Shown: positions 34,794-43,692, counted from the stretch's first letter. The stretch: 64,000 nt of DNA from Clostridia bacterium (GCA_026418275.1 JAOABQ010000067.1:25844-89843), one strand, 5' to 3'. Translations and numbers: made by a program. Notes: a model not told the origin generated them from the letters alone.

Positions 34794-35241
34794 TCGGCAT
34801 GCTAAAATATTGGAAGTAATTGAAAAGAATGCAATTGAGACCCAGGAGGAGCTTGCTGAAAAGCTTCGGGAGATGGGAATGGATGTGACTCAAGCTACCG
34901 TATCCAGGGATATTAAGGAATTGAGACTCATTAAGGCCATGACCGAAGACGGAAGATACCGGTATGCTCCGTTTGCACAGGCTGAAAGTACAGTTTCTAA
35001 CAAACTTTTGACCATTTTTATCGAGTCATTTGTTTCCAGTGATTATGCAAATAATATTGTTATTGTAAAAACTCTGCCCGGGATGGCGCAAGCCTCCGCA
35101 TCCGCTGTGGATTCATTAAAGTGGCCCGAGATCATCGGAACCATTGCAGGGGATGATACCATTATGATCGTATGCAGAGCGGAAAAAATTGCAGAAGAGC
35201 TTGTAAATAAATTTAACAAAATGGCAAAAATTAATGAGTAG
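34783..35241 (+). CDS. argR: Arginine repressor ArgR
   Basis: A 152-residue hexameric regulator of arginine metabolism. The N-terminal winged helix (AIETQEELAEKLREMGMDVT, QATVSRDIKELRL) binds ARG boxes. The C-terminal domain has the arginine site (VKTLPGMAQASASAVDSLKW, GTIAGDDTIMIVCR). The location before recN is conserved in Firmicutes. It overlaps the end of nadK. Confidence 0.95.
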   Translation: MKYNRHAKILEVIEKNAIETQEELAEKLREMGMDVTQATVSRDIKELRLIKAMTEDGRYRYAPFAQAESTVSNKLLTIFIESFVSSDYANNIVIVKTLPGMAQASASAVDSLKWPEIIGTIAGDDTIMIVCRAEKIAEELVNKFNKMAKINE

Positions 35242-35254
35242 CAATACATAATGG

Positions 35255-35358
35255 GATCTATAGATCATGCAAAAAACATTTTACATTTGTCTATCGCAAT
35301 CATCGTTAAAATCGTTCGCTGAATGCTCTGCCAAATGTAAAGTTTTTAATGCAATCTA
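35255..35358. repeat. Intergenic repeat family C, copy 1
   Basis: About 104 bp, nearly identical in reverse complement to 47753-47856. It is bounded internally by TTTACATTTG and CAAATGTAAA arms enclosing AATCATCGTTAAAATCGTTC, so it can form a stem-loop. It lies between argR and recN. Confidence 0.88.
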
Positions 35359-35399
35359 TATAGCACAATAGATTAAACTAAAAAAAGTGGGGATCAACT

Positions 35400-37136
35400 A
35401 TGCTTCTACAGTTAGATATTCAAAACATTGCTTTGATTGACCGCATCAGCATCGAATTGGGGAAAGGGTTAAATGCCCTTACAGGTGAAACGGGAGCCGG
35501 AAAATCGATTATCATTGATTCTATCAATGCCATCCTTGGAGGAAGAGTATCGAGAGATTTGATAAGAAACGGAAAAGACAAGGCTGTAGTAGAAGCAGTT
35601 TTTCAAATCGATAAAGAAAGAGTTGCAGATTTATTTGAAGAATTGGGCTTGGAATATGAAGAGGATGGGACCTTAATCCTTTCAAGGGAATTCAACCAGG
35701 CAGGAAAGAATACTTGCAGGGTGAACGGGAAATTGTCCACCGTTTCAATGCTGAAGGAAATCGGAGAGCGTATTATTGATGTTCACGGACAGCACGACAA
35801 CCAGTCCCTGCTCCGGACGGACAGCCATATTGAGCTTCTTGACCTTTTTGCAGGAGAACAGATCGAGGTTTTAAAGGAAGAATATTTAAATACATTGGCA
35901 AAATACAAGGAAGTCAAAAACAAGATCAAGGGATTGGCGGGGGATCAAAACGACAGGGTAAGAAAAATTGATCTTTTGAAGTTTCAGATTGATGAAATTG
36001 AGAAAGCCAAACTCAAAGCAGGGGAAGAGGAAGAACTTTTAAAGCAGCGGCTGATCCTCTCCAGTGCGGAGAAGATTATTAGTGCGCTGGCCAGCGGTTA
36101 TGAGTGGCTTTACGGGGGCAATAAGGTCAAAAATTCTGCCTTTGACAGCATTACTGCCTGTATTTCCGAGCTCAACGGAATTGCCCGGATTGATGAAAAA
36201 TTCGGTGAACTATCGAAAAAATTGGAGGAAATCTCATACCAGTTGGACGATTGTATTGAAACCATCCGTAAGGAAAGGGATGATATTGAATATAGTCCGG
36301 AGCTTTTGGAAAGCGTCGAGGAGAGGATTGACCTTATCTACAGGATGAAAAAGAAGTACGGCAATTCCGTGGAGGAGGTTTTACGTTTCTGTGCTCAATT
36401 GGAAAACGAGTTGGATGAAATCCTGCAAAGCGGAGAAATCATTGAAAAGCTGCAAAAAGAGAAAGATAAATTAAATGATACCCTTTTTGCGATTGCAAAA
36501 AGGATGAGTGAAGAAAGAGTAAAAGCCGCTGCCCTCTTAGAGAGTGAAATCGGTGCGGAGCTAGATGAATTGGAAATGAAAAAGGCTCAGTTTAAAACGA
36601 GTATAGAGTTTGATGATTCCATCGACGGCTATGGAGATAGAAAATACTTTGAAACCGGTTTGGATAAGGTGGAGTTTTTAATTGCGCCCAATGCGGGAGA
36701 ACCGTTAAAGCCTCTCTCAAAGATTGCATCCGGCGGTGAAATGTCGAGAATCATGCTGGCAATCAAGACGATTCTTGCCAATGTGGACCGGGTGCCTACC
36801 TTGATTTTTGATGAAATTGATATTGGAATCAGCGGGCGGGCTGCTCAGAAAGTAGCTGAGAAGCTGTCCTTTATATCGGGAAACCATCAAGTGCTTTGTG
36901 TGACCCACCTGTCGCAAATTGCTTGTATGTCGGACAGGCATTATTTAATTGAAAAAATTTCGGATGAGGATCATACAAAAACAGAAGTGCGGCTTCTAGA
37001 AAGAGAAGAAGTAAAAAGTGAAATTGCCAGAATTATTGGAGGGGCAAGTATTTCAAATATTACGTTAAAGCATGCTGAAGAGCTATTAAAGAGCGCAAAT
37101 CAGTTTAAAAAGGAGCTTAGGAAATCGAAAAAATAA
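35400..37136 (+). CDS. recN: DNA repair protein RecN
   Basis: An SMC-like ATPase that acts early in double-strand break repair. The 578-residue protein has Walker A GETGAGKSIIID (29-40), the family motif DVHGQHDNQSLL, a long coiled coil (about 160-400), LSKIASGGEMSRIMLAIK (the ABC signature) and Walker B TLIFDEIDIGISGRAAQKV with a following CVTHLSQIACMSD. Length is normal. The start follows AAAGTGGGGATC. Confidence 0.96.
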   Translation: MLLQLDIQNIALIDRISIELGKGLNALTGETGAGKSIIIDSINAILGGRVSRDLIRNGKDKAVVEAVFQIDKERVADLFEELGLEYEEDGTLILSREFNQAGKNTCRVNGKLSTVSMLKEIGERIIDVHGQHDNQSLLRTDSHIELLDLFAGEQIEVLKEEYLNTLAKYKEVKNKIKGLAGDQNDRVRKIDLLKFQIDEIEKAKLKAGEEEELLKQRLILSSAEKIISALASGYEWLYGGNKVKNSAFDSITACISELNGIARIDEKFGELSKKLEEISYQLDDCIETIRKERDDIEYSPELLESVEERIDLIYRMKKKYGNSVEEVLRFCAQLENELDEILQSGEIIEKLQKEKDKLNDTLFAIAKRMSEERVKAAALLESEIGAELDELEMKKAQFKTSIEFDDSIDGYGDRKYFETGLDKVEFLIAPNAGEPLKPLSKIASGGEMSRIMLAIKTILANVDRVPTLIFDEIDIGISGRAAQKVAEKLSFISGNHQVLCVTHLSQIACMSDRHYLIEKISDEDHTKTEVRLLEREEVKSEIARIIGGASISNITLKHAEELLKSANQFKKELRKSKK

Positions 37137-37182
37137 ATCCATTAAATGCTCTCTGGATTTAAAGAGAATAAACTTTAAAATT

Positions 37183-37238
37183 AAAATCGAGAGATGAAAT
37201 ACTTTAAGTAAACCAGGTATTTCATCTCTCGATTTTTA
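37183..37238 (+). terminator. 20-bp-stem terminator after recN (repeat family A, copy 3)
   Basis: AAAATCGAGAG and ATGAAATAC on the left pair perfectly with GTATTTCAT and CTCTCGATTTT on the right (arms 37183-37202 and 37217-37236), with a 14-nt loop that holds GTAAACCA. The sequence from 37207 to about 37265 belongs to the family A repeat. It is 47 bp after recN and is followed by T residues. Confidence 0.8.
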
Positions 37239-37407
37239 CTATGTTTACACGTTGGTATCTATAAAATGCCTGAATAAATAGTTTCATAAAAGGTTAACTT
37301 ATGATAAGAACAAAATCTTTAGAAATGCTTATAAATAAAGGTTTTGTTTTATTCTATATCTTAAGTTTTTCATCTTAAGATGGGATAAGTAAGGTTTTAA
37401 AGTTAAT

Positions 37408-37446
37408 ATGTCACACTTTCCGAATTGTACGGCAGAGTGTGACATT
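37408..37446 (+). terminator. Hairpin just upstream of spoIVB
   Basis: ATGTCACACT/AGTGTGACAT, a 10-bp perfect stem with a 19-nt loop, 43 bp before the spoIVB start. It could be a terminator for read-through from recN or a leader element of spoIVB. Confidence 0.5.
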
Positions 37447-37488
37447 TATTATCTTTTGACCATTATGGAGCATCAGGAGAGTGATAGA

Positions 37489-38796
37489 ATGAATTTTATC
37501 AGGTCACATAAAAAAAGATTTGTAATATTCCTAGCAGTTTGCTTTACGGTTATAGCACTCAGTTATATTATCACTTTTTCAGTATTGCCTGGAAATATAA
37601 CTCTTTTAGAAGGGGAAGAATACATCTATCATTTTAAAAGTCCTTTGTTTGTTAACATAACCGCTGATAAAGCAGGAATTATAAAGTTAAATAACGGAGA
37701 TATCAAGACAAGCGGAAGCTTTGTAAACCTTTCAAATCCAATTAGTCTTAAATCTCAGGGACATGGTAGTGTAAAACTTAACTTGCGGTTTTTAGGGCTG
37801 ATTCCCATTAAAACGCTGAAAGTGGATATCGTCCCGAATAAAAAGGTTATTGCCTGTGGAAACACGGTAGGTGTCAAACTGCAGGTTGACGGAATTTTGG
37901 TTATCGGTGTTTCAGCTGTAGAAACCGAAAGTGGAAAGCGGATTTTACCCGCGAAGGAAAGTGGTATCGAAACCGGTGATTTGCTGATGGAAGCAAACAG
38001 GACAAAGCTTGAGAGTGTGGATGATTTAATCAATGAAATCTCAAATAGCGGTGGAAAAGCCATGCGGATAAAATACAAACATGGCAGCAGCGTGAAGGAA
38101 ACCGAAGTCAAACCGGAGAAGTCTGAGGATGACGAAAAATATCATATTGGGTTATGGGTAAGGGACAGTACGGCAGGAATCGGGACTTTGACCTTCTATG
38201 ATCCGGATACCAAATATTTTGGAGCTTTAGGTCACGGAATTACGGATATAGATACAGGAACGCTGATGCCTGTCAGGGAAGGGGAAATATTGGAGTCCAA
38301 TATTCTGTCTATAAAAAAGGGAAGACAGGGAAACCCGGGAGAATTAAAAGGAATTTTTACCGAGGGCAGAAGCAAGCTGGGGTCTATCGTAAACAATAGT
38401 GAACATGGAATATATGGCCAATTGGAGGAATCTGCATTATCCAAGCTTCCGGAAATGGCCTATCCCATTGCCCTAAGAAACACGGTAAAAGAAGGGGAAG
38501 CACAGATTTTAGCAAATATTGATGGAAAAACTATTGAAAAATATAATGTGGAAATTGAGAAAGTATCAAGGCAAAACTCCAATAGTTCAAAAGGGATGTT
38601 AATAAAAATTGTTGATAAAAGACTTTTGGATACGACAGGGGGAATTGTCCAAGGCATGTCCGGAAGTCCTATCATCCAAAATGGAAAGATTATTGGCGCG
38701 GTGACACATGTGCTTATTAATGATCCTACCAGGGGATATGGCATTTTTATTGAGAAGATGATAAAAAATATTCCCGGCAGTATAAAAGCCGGTTAG
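37489..38796 (+). CDS. spoIVB: SpoIVB serine peptidase
   Basis: A sporulation signalling protease made in the forespore that triggers processing of pro-sigma-K through SpoIVFA. The 435-residue protein has one N-terminal membrane helix (about 10-30), a PDZ domain (about 138-200, with ESGIETGDLLMEANRTKLES), and the S55 peptidase domain. That domain contains His249 in GALGHGITD and Ser391 in GMSGSPI. The start is ATG 37489, just after CAGGAGAG; a longer in-frame ATG at 37408 lies inside a hairpin and is less likely. spo0A follows, as in most spore formers. Confidence 0.95.
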   Translation: MNFIRSHKKRFVIFLAVCFTVIALSYIITFSVLPGNITLLEGEEYIYHFKSPLFVNITADKAGIIKLNNGDIKTSGSFVNLSNPISLKSQGHGSVKLNLRFLGLIPIKTLKVDIVPNKKVIACGNTVGVKLQVDGILVIGVSAVETESGKRILPAKESGIETGDLLMEANRTKLESVDDLINEISNSGGKAMRIKYKHGSSVKETEVKPEKSEDDEKYHIGLWVRDSTAGIGTLTFYDPDTKYFGALGHGITDIDTGTLMPVREGEILESNILSIKKGRQGNPGELKGIFTEGRSKLGSIVNNSEHGIYGQLEESALSKLPEMAYPIALRNTVKEGEAQILANIDGKTIEKYNVEIEKVSRQNSNSSKGMLIKIVDKRLLDTTGGIVQGMSGSPIIQNGKIIGAVTHVLINDPTRGYGIFIEKMIKNIPGSIKAG

Positions 38797-38846
38797 ATTT
38801 ACTTAATGGAAAACAAATTTGGATTATAGACGATGAAGTATACCGC

Positions 38847-38926
38847 AAAAGAACAACAAATGGGCGGGAAATGATAGGACGGATATTTCCCGTACTGCTT
38901 ATTAAAGCATGTTGTTCTTTTTTTAT
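38847..38926 (+). terminator. Terminator after spoIVB
   Basis: AAAAGAACAACA pairs with TGTTGTTCTTTT, enclosing a second stem GGGAAAT/ATTTCCC. A run of eight T follows. Confidence 0.75.
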
Positions 38927-39290
38927 GTTGAAGCGCTGGAATGTGGATGTACAGGGGGATAGCAGGTTTTGGACAGAAAAAGATATAGATACATGAATTA
39001 AAATGATGGAGAATAGTTAGGAAAAAGCTGCAAAATATTGGTGAAGTAAATATTTAAGTAAGGAGTATTGCTCCAAAGCCTTGGATGGCAAGTTTTTTAC
39101 GACTCCAGATGTCAGGGGTTATCGTATTATATATTGTAAAATTAAAGTTAAGTATTTTACATGAATTACCGATAAGAAAAGCATGTAAATAGCGGTTTAA
39201 AAGAGATAAACAGGATCTATAGGGAAGAACGTTAAAATTTAAATAAACTGTTAACAAGAATAATTTTTACTAAAAATTAGAAGATGACTA
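38927..39290. other. Intergenic region upstream of spo0A
   Basis: About 360 bp with no gene seen. It may carry distal spo0A promoter elements. A sigma-H type promoter is expected from other species but could not be placed with confidence. Confidence 0.35.
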
Positions 39291-39319
39291 TTGTGTTTTT
39301 GTCGAATCGAAATTATAAT
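39291..39319 (+). promoter_or_regulatory. spo0A promoter with 0A box
   Basis: TTGTGT (39291-39296) and TATAAT (39314-39319) are spaced 17 bp and fit a vegetative sigma-A promoter. The spacer contains TTTGTCGAA, a 0A box (TGTCGAA core at 39300-39306). The placement between -35 and -10 suggests repression by Spo0A~P, as for the vegetative promoter in Bacillus. This is by resemblance to consensus. Confidence 0.6.
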
Positions 39320-39361
39320 AGCAATGTAGTTGTTGTTTACAAAAGTTAAGGGGGAGTTAAA

Positions 39362-40162
39362 GTGGTTACAAAGAAAATTCAGGTAGTGATTGCTGATGAT
39401 AATAGGGAATTTGGTGATATTTTAAGTGAATACCTCAATAATCAGAGTGATATCGAAGTTGTAGGTGTTGCAAAAGACGGACTGGAAGCGATCGATTTGA
39501 TTACAACAAAAATGCCTGATATAGCGGTTTTGGATATTATTATGCCTCATCTCGACGGTCTGGGGGTTTTGGAAAAAATCAATGCTGTTCAAATGCATAA
39601 AAAACCTCTTTTTATAATACTTTCAGCGGTTGGGCAGGACAAAATCACACAAAGAGCACTGGCGTTAGGCGCCGAATATTATGTTGTCAAGCCTTTTGAT
39701 ATGGATGTTTTGGTTTCCAGGATCAGACAGCTAAAGGAAATCAAGCAGACTAATATCATACGGCCTGAGCATACAAGCGACTTAAGAATGCAGAATTATT
39801 CCTCACCAAGGAGCCTTGAGGTGGAAGTGACTAATATCATGCATGAAATCGGCGTTCCCGCACATATTAAAGGTTATCAATATTTAAGGGATGCTATTAT
39901 GATGGTTGTTAAGGATTTGGATGTTATCAACTCCATTACAAAGCAGTTGTATCCCTCCATTGCACGGGAATATAATACAACACCAAGCAGGGTTGAAAGG
40001 GCAATCAGGCATGCCATTGAGGTTGCCTGGAGCCGAGGTCAGGTAGATACCATTGATTCCCTTTTTGGATATACAGTAAATATTGGCAAAGGAAAGCCAA
40101 CCAATTCAGAATTTATTGCCATGATTGCAGATAAACTTCGTTTGGAACTGAAAGTAAGCTAA
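39362..40162 (+). CDS. spo0A: Sporulation master regulator Spo0A
   Basis: Response regulator that controls entry into sporulation. The 266-residue protein has a receiver domain with the acidic pocket (IADDN), phospho-acceptor Asp58 in [11 protein letters not shown], and Lys in [12 protein letters not shown] linker is followed by the Spo0A C-terminal DNA-binding domain (about 150-266), including [20 protein letters not shown] followed by [12 protein letters not shown]. The start is GTG 39362 behind AAGGGGGAG. No sigma-K or Spo0A-activating kinase is in the window. Confidence 0.97.
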   Translation: MVTKKIQVVIADDNREFGDILSEYLNNQSDIEVVGVAKDGLEAIDLITTKMPDIAVLDIIMPHLDGLGVLEKINAVQMHKKPLFIILSAVGQDKITQRALALGAEYYVVKPFDMDVLVSRIRQLKEIKQTNIIRPEHTSDLRMQNYSSPRSLEVEVTNIMHEIGVPAHIKGYQYLRDAIMMVVKDLDVINSITKQLYPSIAREYNTTPSRVERAIRHAIEVAWSRGQVDTIDSLFGYTVNIGKGKPTNSEFIAMIADKLRLELKVS

Positions 40163-40175
40163 ATGCATTACATAA

Positions 40176-40208
40176 AACCCCGTGGCAGCCGCTGCCATGG
40201 GGTTCTTG
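40176..40208 (+). terminator. Terminator after spo0A
   Basis: AACCCCGTGGCAGC pairs with GCTGCCATGGGGTT with one G-T pair, 14 bp after the stop. Confidence 0.7.
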
Positions 40209-40236
40209 CAAAGATACTCAATATTTTAATTTCATA

Positions 40237-40265
40237 TTGAAATCATAATGTTGACATGTTATAAT
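40237..40265 (+). promoter_or_regulatory. trp operon promoter
   Basis: TTGAAA (40237-40242) and TATAAT (40260-40265) separated by 17 bp fit the sigma-A consensus well. Transcription would start near 40272, giving a leader of about 250 nt before trpE. Confidence 0.65.
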
Positions 40266-40302
40266 ATGAATAATTAGTTACTTATTGAATACCAATAAGT
40301 AT

Positions 40303-40344
40303 AAGATGAGATGAGAAGAGTTTGAAGAGATGAGAAGAGACGAG
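40303..40344 (+). promoter_or_regulatory. TRAP-like binding site in trp leader
   Basis: GAG triplets start at 40308, 40313, 40318, 40327, 40332, 40337 and 40342, mostly with exactly two bases between them, preceded by an AAG at 40303 in the same register. The only break is a TTG-containing gap between 40318 and 40327. The TRAP protein (MtrB) binds about eleven (G/U)AG triplets spaced by 2-3 nt in trp leaders. The site lies 30 nt before an intrinsic terminator and upstream of trpE, as in Bacillus. No mtrB gene is in this window. Confidence 0.65.
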
Positions 40345-40373
40345 GCGGAAAAGTGATTATAAAGGACAAGGCG

Positions 40374-40399
40374 CCAGGTAGCTTCTACTTGGTTTTTTT
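40374..40399 (+). terminator. trp leader attenuator terminator
   Basis: CCAGGTAG/CTACTTGG with one G-U pair and a CTT loop, followed by seven T. It lies 122 nt before the trpE start, so transcripts that stop here would not reach the operon. Confidence 0.7.
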
Positions 40400-40490
40400 A
40401 TTTATAATAACCTTTTATTTTATTATAAATGAATAGATCCTTTGTAGATAAATGAAAAAAAGTCTATCCCCAAGTCAATTCTTGTGTCTT

Positions 40491-40509
40491 CCTTCTACGA
40501 GTAGAAAGG
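40491..40509 (+). promoter_or_regulatory. Hairpin over trpE ribosome binding site
   Basis: CCTTCTAC and GTAGAAAGG can pair with a 2-nt loop, covering part of the AAAGGGGG binding site of trpE (ATG 40521). In Bacillus, TRAP also blocks trpE translation through such a hairpin. Function here is inferred. Confidence 0.5.
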
Positions 40510-40520
40510 GGGCATTTTTA

Positions 40521-42005
40521 ATGTTCTATCCAAACCTGGATGTGGTAAAAGATTTAGCAAAGGAATACAATTTAATCCCCATAACCATGGAAGTCTATGC
40601 GGATATGGAAACACCCATCAGCCTATTTAAACGGTTTGAAGACAGCAAATACTGTTTTCTTTTGGAAAGTGTTGAGGGGGGTGAAAAATGGGCCAGATAT
40701 TCCTTTATCGGGAGAAATCCTTTCATGGTAGTTAGAAGCAGCAATAATAAAACCATCATTGAGGAAAAAAACGGGAGAACCCGGGAGGAGTCAGGGAACC
40801 CGATTGATATCCTTCAAAATATATTGAAGGAATTTAAAGGAGCCCCATTGCCTAAATTGCCGAGATTTAACGGAGGAGCTGTGGGCTTTTTCGGTTATGA
40901 CCTGATACGGTATTATGAAAATCTCCCTAATGTTCCGGATGACGATCTGGGGCTCCCTGAAAGTCACTTTATGTTTACCGATGAAGTCATTGTTTTTGAC
41001 CATTTAAAGCAGAAAATACACATCATTGTAAACTTACACGTAAACGGGAATATCGAAAGAGGTTATAACAGCACATTAAACAGGATTAAAGAGATTTATA
41101 AGGAGATTGTTTCAACCCGCTGGAAGATTGCGGATAATGTCAAACCCGATCCGGAGCAGCCTAAAAATAAATTAACCTTTACCAGCAATATTTCAAAAGA
41201 GGTTTTTTGTGAAAATGTAAAAAAGGCGAAGCAGTATATAAAGGACGGGGATATTTTCCAGGTGGTACTATCCCAGCGGCTATGTGTAGAAACTGAATAT
41301 GAGCCTTTAAATATATACAGGGCGCTTAGAATCATCAACCCATCGCCCTATATGTATTATTTGAAGCTCGGCGATTACCGGTTGGTAGGATCCTCCCCGG
41401 AAATGCTGGTAAGGGTAGAGGATGGGATTGTTGAAACCTGTCCCATAGCCGGAACGAGAAAAAGAGGGGAAACCAAGGAAGAGGATGAAGCACTGGAAAA
41501 AGACCTTCTGGCGGACAAAAAGGAACTGGCGGAACACACCATGCTGGTTGATCTGGGAAGAAACGATATCGGAAAGGTTTCCAAATACGGTACGGTTTTG
41601 GTAAAAGATTTAATGCATGTGGAAAGATATTCTCATGTGATGCATATTGTTACCAATGTACAGGGCGAAATTGCAGAGGATAAAAGTGCCTTTGATGCAC
41701 TCATGTCGGTGCTGCCTGCAGGGACTGTTTCGGGTGCACCCAAGGTAAGGGCAATGGAAATTATTGATGAACTGGAGAATGTAAAAAGAGGGCCCTATGC
41801 TGGTGCAATCGGCTATCTAAGCTTCAATGGGAATTTAGACAGTTGCATAACCATAAGAACTATGATTATTAAGGATAAAAAAGCCTATGTGCAGGCCGGA
41901 GCCGGCATTGTGGCAGATTCGGTTCCAGAAAGTGAATATGAAGAGACCATTAATAAAGCAAAAGCACTCTTAAAAGCGCTTGAAGAGGTGGGTGATATAA
42001 GATGA
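40521..42005 (+). CDS. trpE: Anthranilate synthase component I
   Basis: Converts chorismate to anthranilate with ammonia from TrpG, the first step of tryptophan synthesis. The 494-residue protein starts at ATG 40521 behind AAAGGGGG. An in-frame ATG 69 bp upstream has no binding site and would run through the leader hairpin. Signatures include LLESVEGGEKWARYSFIGRN (an ES feedback element near the N-terminus), FQVVLSQRL, NPSPYMYYL, GSSPEMLVRV, CPIAGTRKRG, ELAEHTMLVDLGRND and LPAGTVSGAPKVRAMEII. First gene of trpEGDCFBA; it overlaps trpG by 4 bp. Confidence 0.96.
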   Translation: MFYPNLDVVKDLAKEYNLIPITMEVYADMETPISLFKRFEDSKYCFLLESVEGGEKWARYSFIGRNPFMVVRSSNNKTIIEEKNGRTREESGNPIDILQNILKEFKGAPLPKLPRFNGGAVGFFGYDLIRYYENLPNVPDDDLGLPESHFMFTDEVIVFDHLKQKIHIIVNLHVNGNIERGYNSTLNRIKEIYKEIVSTRWKIADNVKPDPEQPKNKLTFTSNISKEVFCENVKKAKQYIKDGDIFQVVLSQRLCVETEYEPLNIYRALRIINPSPYMYYLKLGDYRLVGSSPEMLVRVEDGIVETCPIAGTRKRGETKEEDEALEKDLLADKKELAEHTMLVDLGRNDIGKVSKYGTVLVKDLMHVERYSHVMHIVTNVQGEIAEDKSAFDALMSVLPAGTVSGAPKVRAMEIIDELENVKRGPYAGAIGYLSFNGNLDSCITIRTMIIKDKKAYVQAGAGIVADSVPESEYEETINKAKALLKALEEVGDIR

Positions 42006-42568
42006 TTCTCATTATAGATAATTATGATTCTTTTACGTATAACCTGTACCAGTATATTGGAGAAATCAACCCCGATATTGAGGTGTACAGAAATGATAAA
42101 ATTACAGTAAGTCAAATCAAGGATAAGAATCCTTCACATATTATTATTTCTCCGGGACCGGGTTTTCCAAAGGATGCGGGAATTTCCATCGAGGTAATCA
42201 GGGAAATGGGGAAGACTACTCCCATCCTTGGGGTCTGCCTTGGCCATCAGGCAATCGGAGAAGCTTTTGGGGGAAAAGTTGTGCACGCAAAGGAGCTTAT
42301 GCACGGCAAGGCCTCAGACGTAGATGTGGCTAACCGGTGCAAGATATTTGATTCCCTGCCGGAACGGATCCGGGTGGGGCGGTATCATTCACTAATTGTT
42401 GAAAATGAGACTCTTCCGGAGGAACTCATCATAACGGCAAAAACTACGGATGGAGAAATTATGGGGTTAAAACACAAGGAGTATCCGGTTTTCGGAATAC
42501 AATTTCATCCCGAATCCATTTTAACACCGGATGGAAAAACCATGTTGAGAAATTTTTTAGAAGTATAG
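42002..42568 (+). CDS. trpG: Anthranilate synthase component II (glutamine amidotransferase)
   Basis: A 188-residue class I amidotransferase that supplies ammonia to TrpE. The catalytic triad is visible: Cys79 in LGVCLGHQAIGEAFGG, and His169/Glu171 in FGIQFHPESIL. IIDNYDSFTYNLYQY at the start is typical. The ATGA overlap with trpE suggests coupled translation. TrpG/PabA proteins can serve both tryptophan and folate synthesis; a dedicated pabA is not visible in the window. Confidence 0.95.
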   Translation: MILIIDNYDSFTYNLYQYIGEINPDIEVYRNDKITVSQIKDKNPSHIIISPGPGFPKDAGISIEVIREMGKTTPILGVCLGHQAIGEAFGGKVVHAKELMHGKASDVDVANRCKIFDSLPERIRVGRYHSLIVENETLPEELIITAKTTDGEIMGLKHKEYPVFGIQFHPESILTPDGKTMLRNFLEV

Positions 42569-42625
42569 CTTCAGTTAGATAAGCGGAGTTGGATTATTTA
42601 GAAGAGTAGAGAGGTGATGAGCGGG

Positions 42626-43645
42626 ATGATACAGAACGCAATAAAGAAACTCATTGACGGCAAAAATTTAAATGAGCAGGAAATGATGGATGCAATGAAT
42701 ATGGTGATGGAGGGAAATGCTACTCCTGCACAGATCGGAAGCTTTATAACAGCTTTAAGGATCAAAGGTGAAACTATCGAAGAGATCACAGGCTGTGCCA
42801 GAGTGATGAGGGATAAGGCAGACCGGATAAGTCCGAAGCTGGATTATTATATCGATACATGCGGGACAGGCGGAGATGGGGCGAATACCTTTAATATATC
42901 CACCGCGACCGCGTTTGTAGCCGCTGCCGCCGGGGTGGCTGTCGCAAAACACGGCAACCGCTCGATTTCAAGCCGGTGTGGGGCTGCGGATGTTTTGGAG
43001 GCTTTGGGGGTGGAAATCTCTTTATCGCCGGGGCAGGTAAAGCAATGTATTGAAGAGGTAGGGATCGGATTTTTGTTTGCGCCTACCTTCCATAAATCCA
43101 TGAAACATGCAGCAGGGCCAAGAAAAGAGCTTGGCATAAGGACCATATTCAATATACTGGGGCCTTTAACAAACCCGGCGAATGCCAAAGGACAGGTATT
43201 GGGAGTGTTTGACGGAAAGCTTACAGAGCCTATTGCCAATGTTCTGTTGAAGCTGGGTCTGGAAAGGGCTATGGTTATTCACGGGATGGATGGACTGGAC
43301 GAAATTTCCATTGTGGAGAATACAAAGGTATCTGAAATCAAAGATGGAAAAATTCATAATTTTGAAATTGATCCACGGGATTTAGGACTTCAAAAAGCAG
43401 GGAAGGAAGATATCCTAGGAGGAGATGCAAAAGAGAACGCAGAAATCATCCGCTCTATCTTCAGCGGTATGAAAGGACCGAAAAGGGATATCGTAGTAAT
43501 AAACAGTGCTGCTGCCCTGTACGTGGGGAAACGGGTTTCCAGCTTGAGGGACGGGGTCCTTATGGCAGAAGAAGTCATTGACTCGGGCAAGGCAATGAAA
43601 AAACTTGATGAATTAGGGGAAGTAACCAGGAGACTTACAGCATAA
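42626..43645 (+). CDS. trpD: Anthranilate phosphoribosyltransferase
   Basis: Transfers phosphoribosyl from PRPP to anthranilate. The 339-residue protein has CGTGGDGANTFNISTATAFV, KHGNRSISSRCGAADVLEAL, FLFAPTFHKSMKHAAGPRKE and LGPLTNPANA. The start is taken as ATG 42626, about 9 bp after GAGGTG; GTG 42614 and ATG 42617 are alternatives. It lies between trpG and trpC; the 151-bp gap before trpC contains a family B repeat. Confidence 0.95.
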   Translation: MIQNAIKKLIDGKNLNEQEMMDAMNMVMEGNATPAQIGSFITALRIKGETIEEITGCARVMRDKADRISPKLDYYIDTCGTGGDGANTFNISTATAFVAAAAGVAVAKHGNRSISSRCGAADVLEALGVEISLSPGQVKQCIEEVGIGFLFAPTFHKSMKHAAGPRKELGIRTIFNILGPLTNPANAKGQVLGVFDGKLTEPIANVLLKLGLERAMVIHGMDGLDEISIVENTKVSEIKDGKIHNFEIDPRDLGLQKAGKEDILGGDAKENAEIIRSIFSGMKGPKRDIVVINSAAALYVGKRVSSLRDGVLMAEEVIDSGKAMKKLDELGEVTRRLTA

Positions 43646-43692
43646 ACATCTGACGATAAAGAAATACTGCCGCTGTGGGCTGATGAATGTCT

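Noticed and set aside
37408..37488. Longer spoIVB start
   Set aside because: The upstream ATG lies in a hairpin and gives a non-membrane extension that the family lacks. ATG 37489 has a proper binding site.
40266..40520. T-box or Trp-codon leader peptide for trpE
   Set aside because: No T-box sequence and no short ORF with consecutive Trp codons is present; the GAG triplets fit TRAP better.
40452..40520. N-terminal extension of trpE from an upstream ATG
   Set aside because: No binding site before that ATG, and the segment contains the leader hairpin, whereas ATG 40521 has AAAGGGGG.
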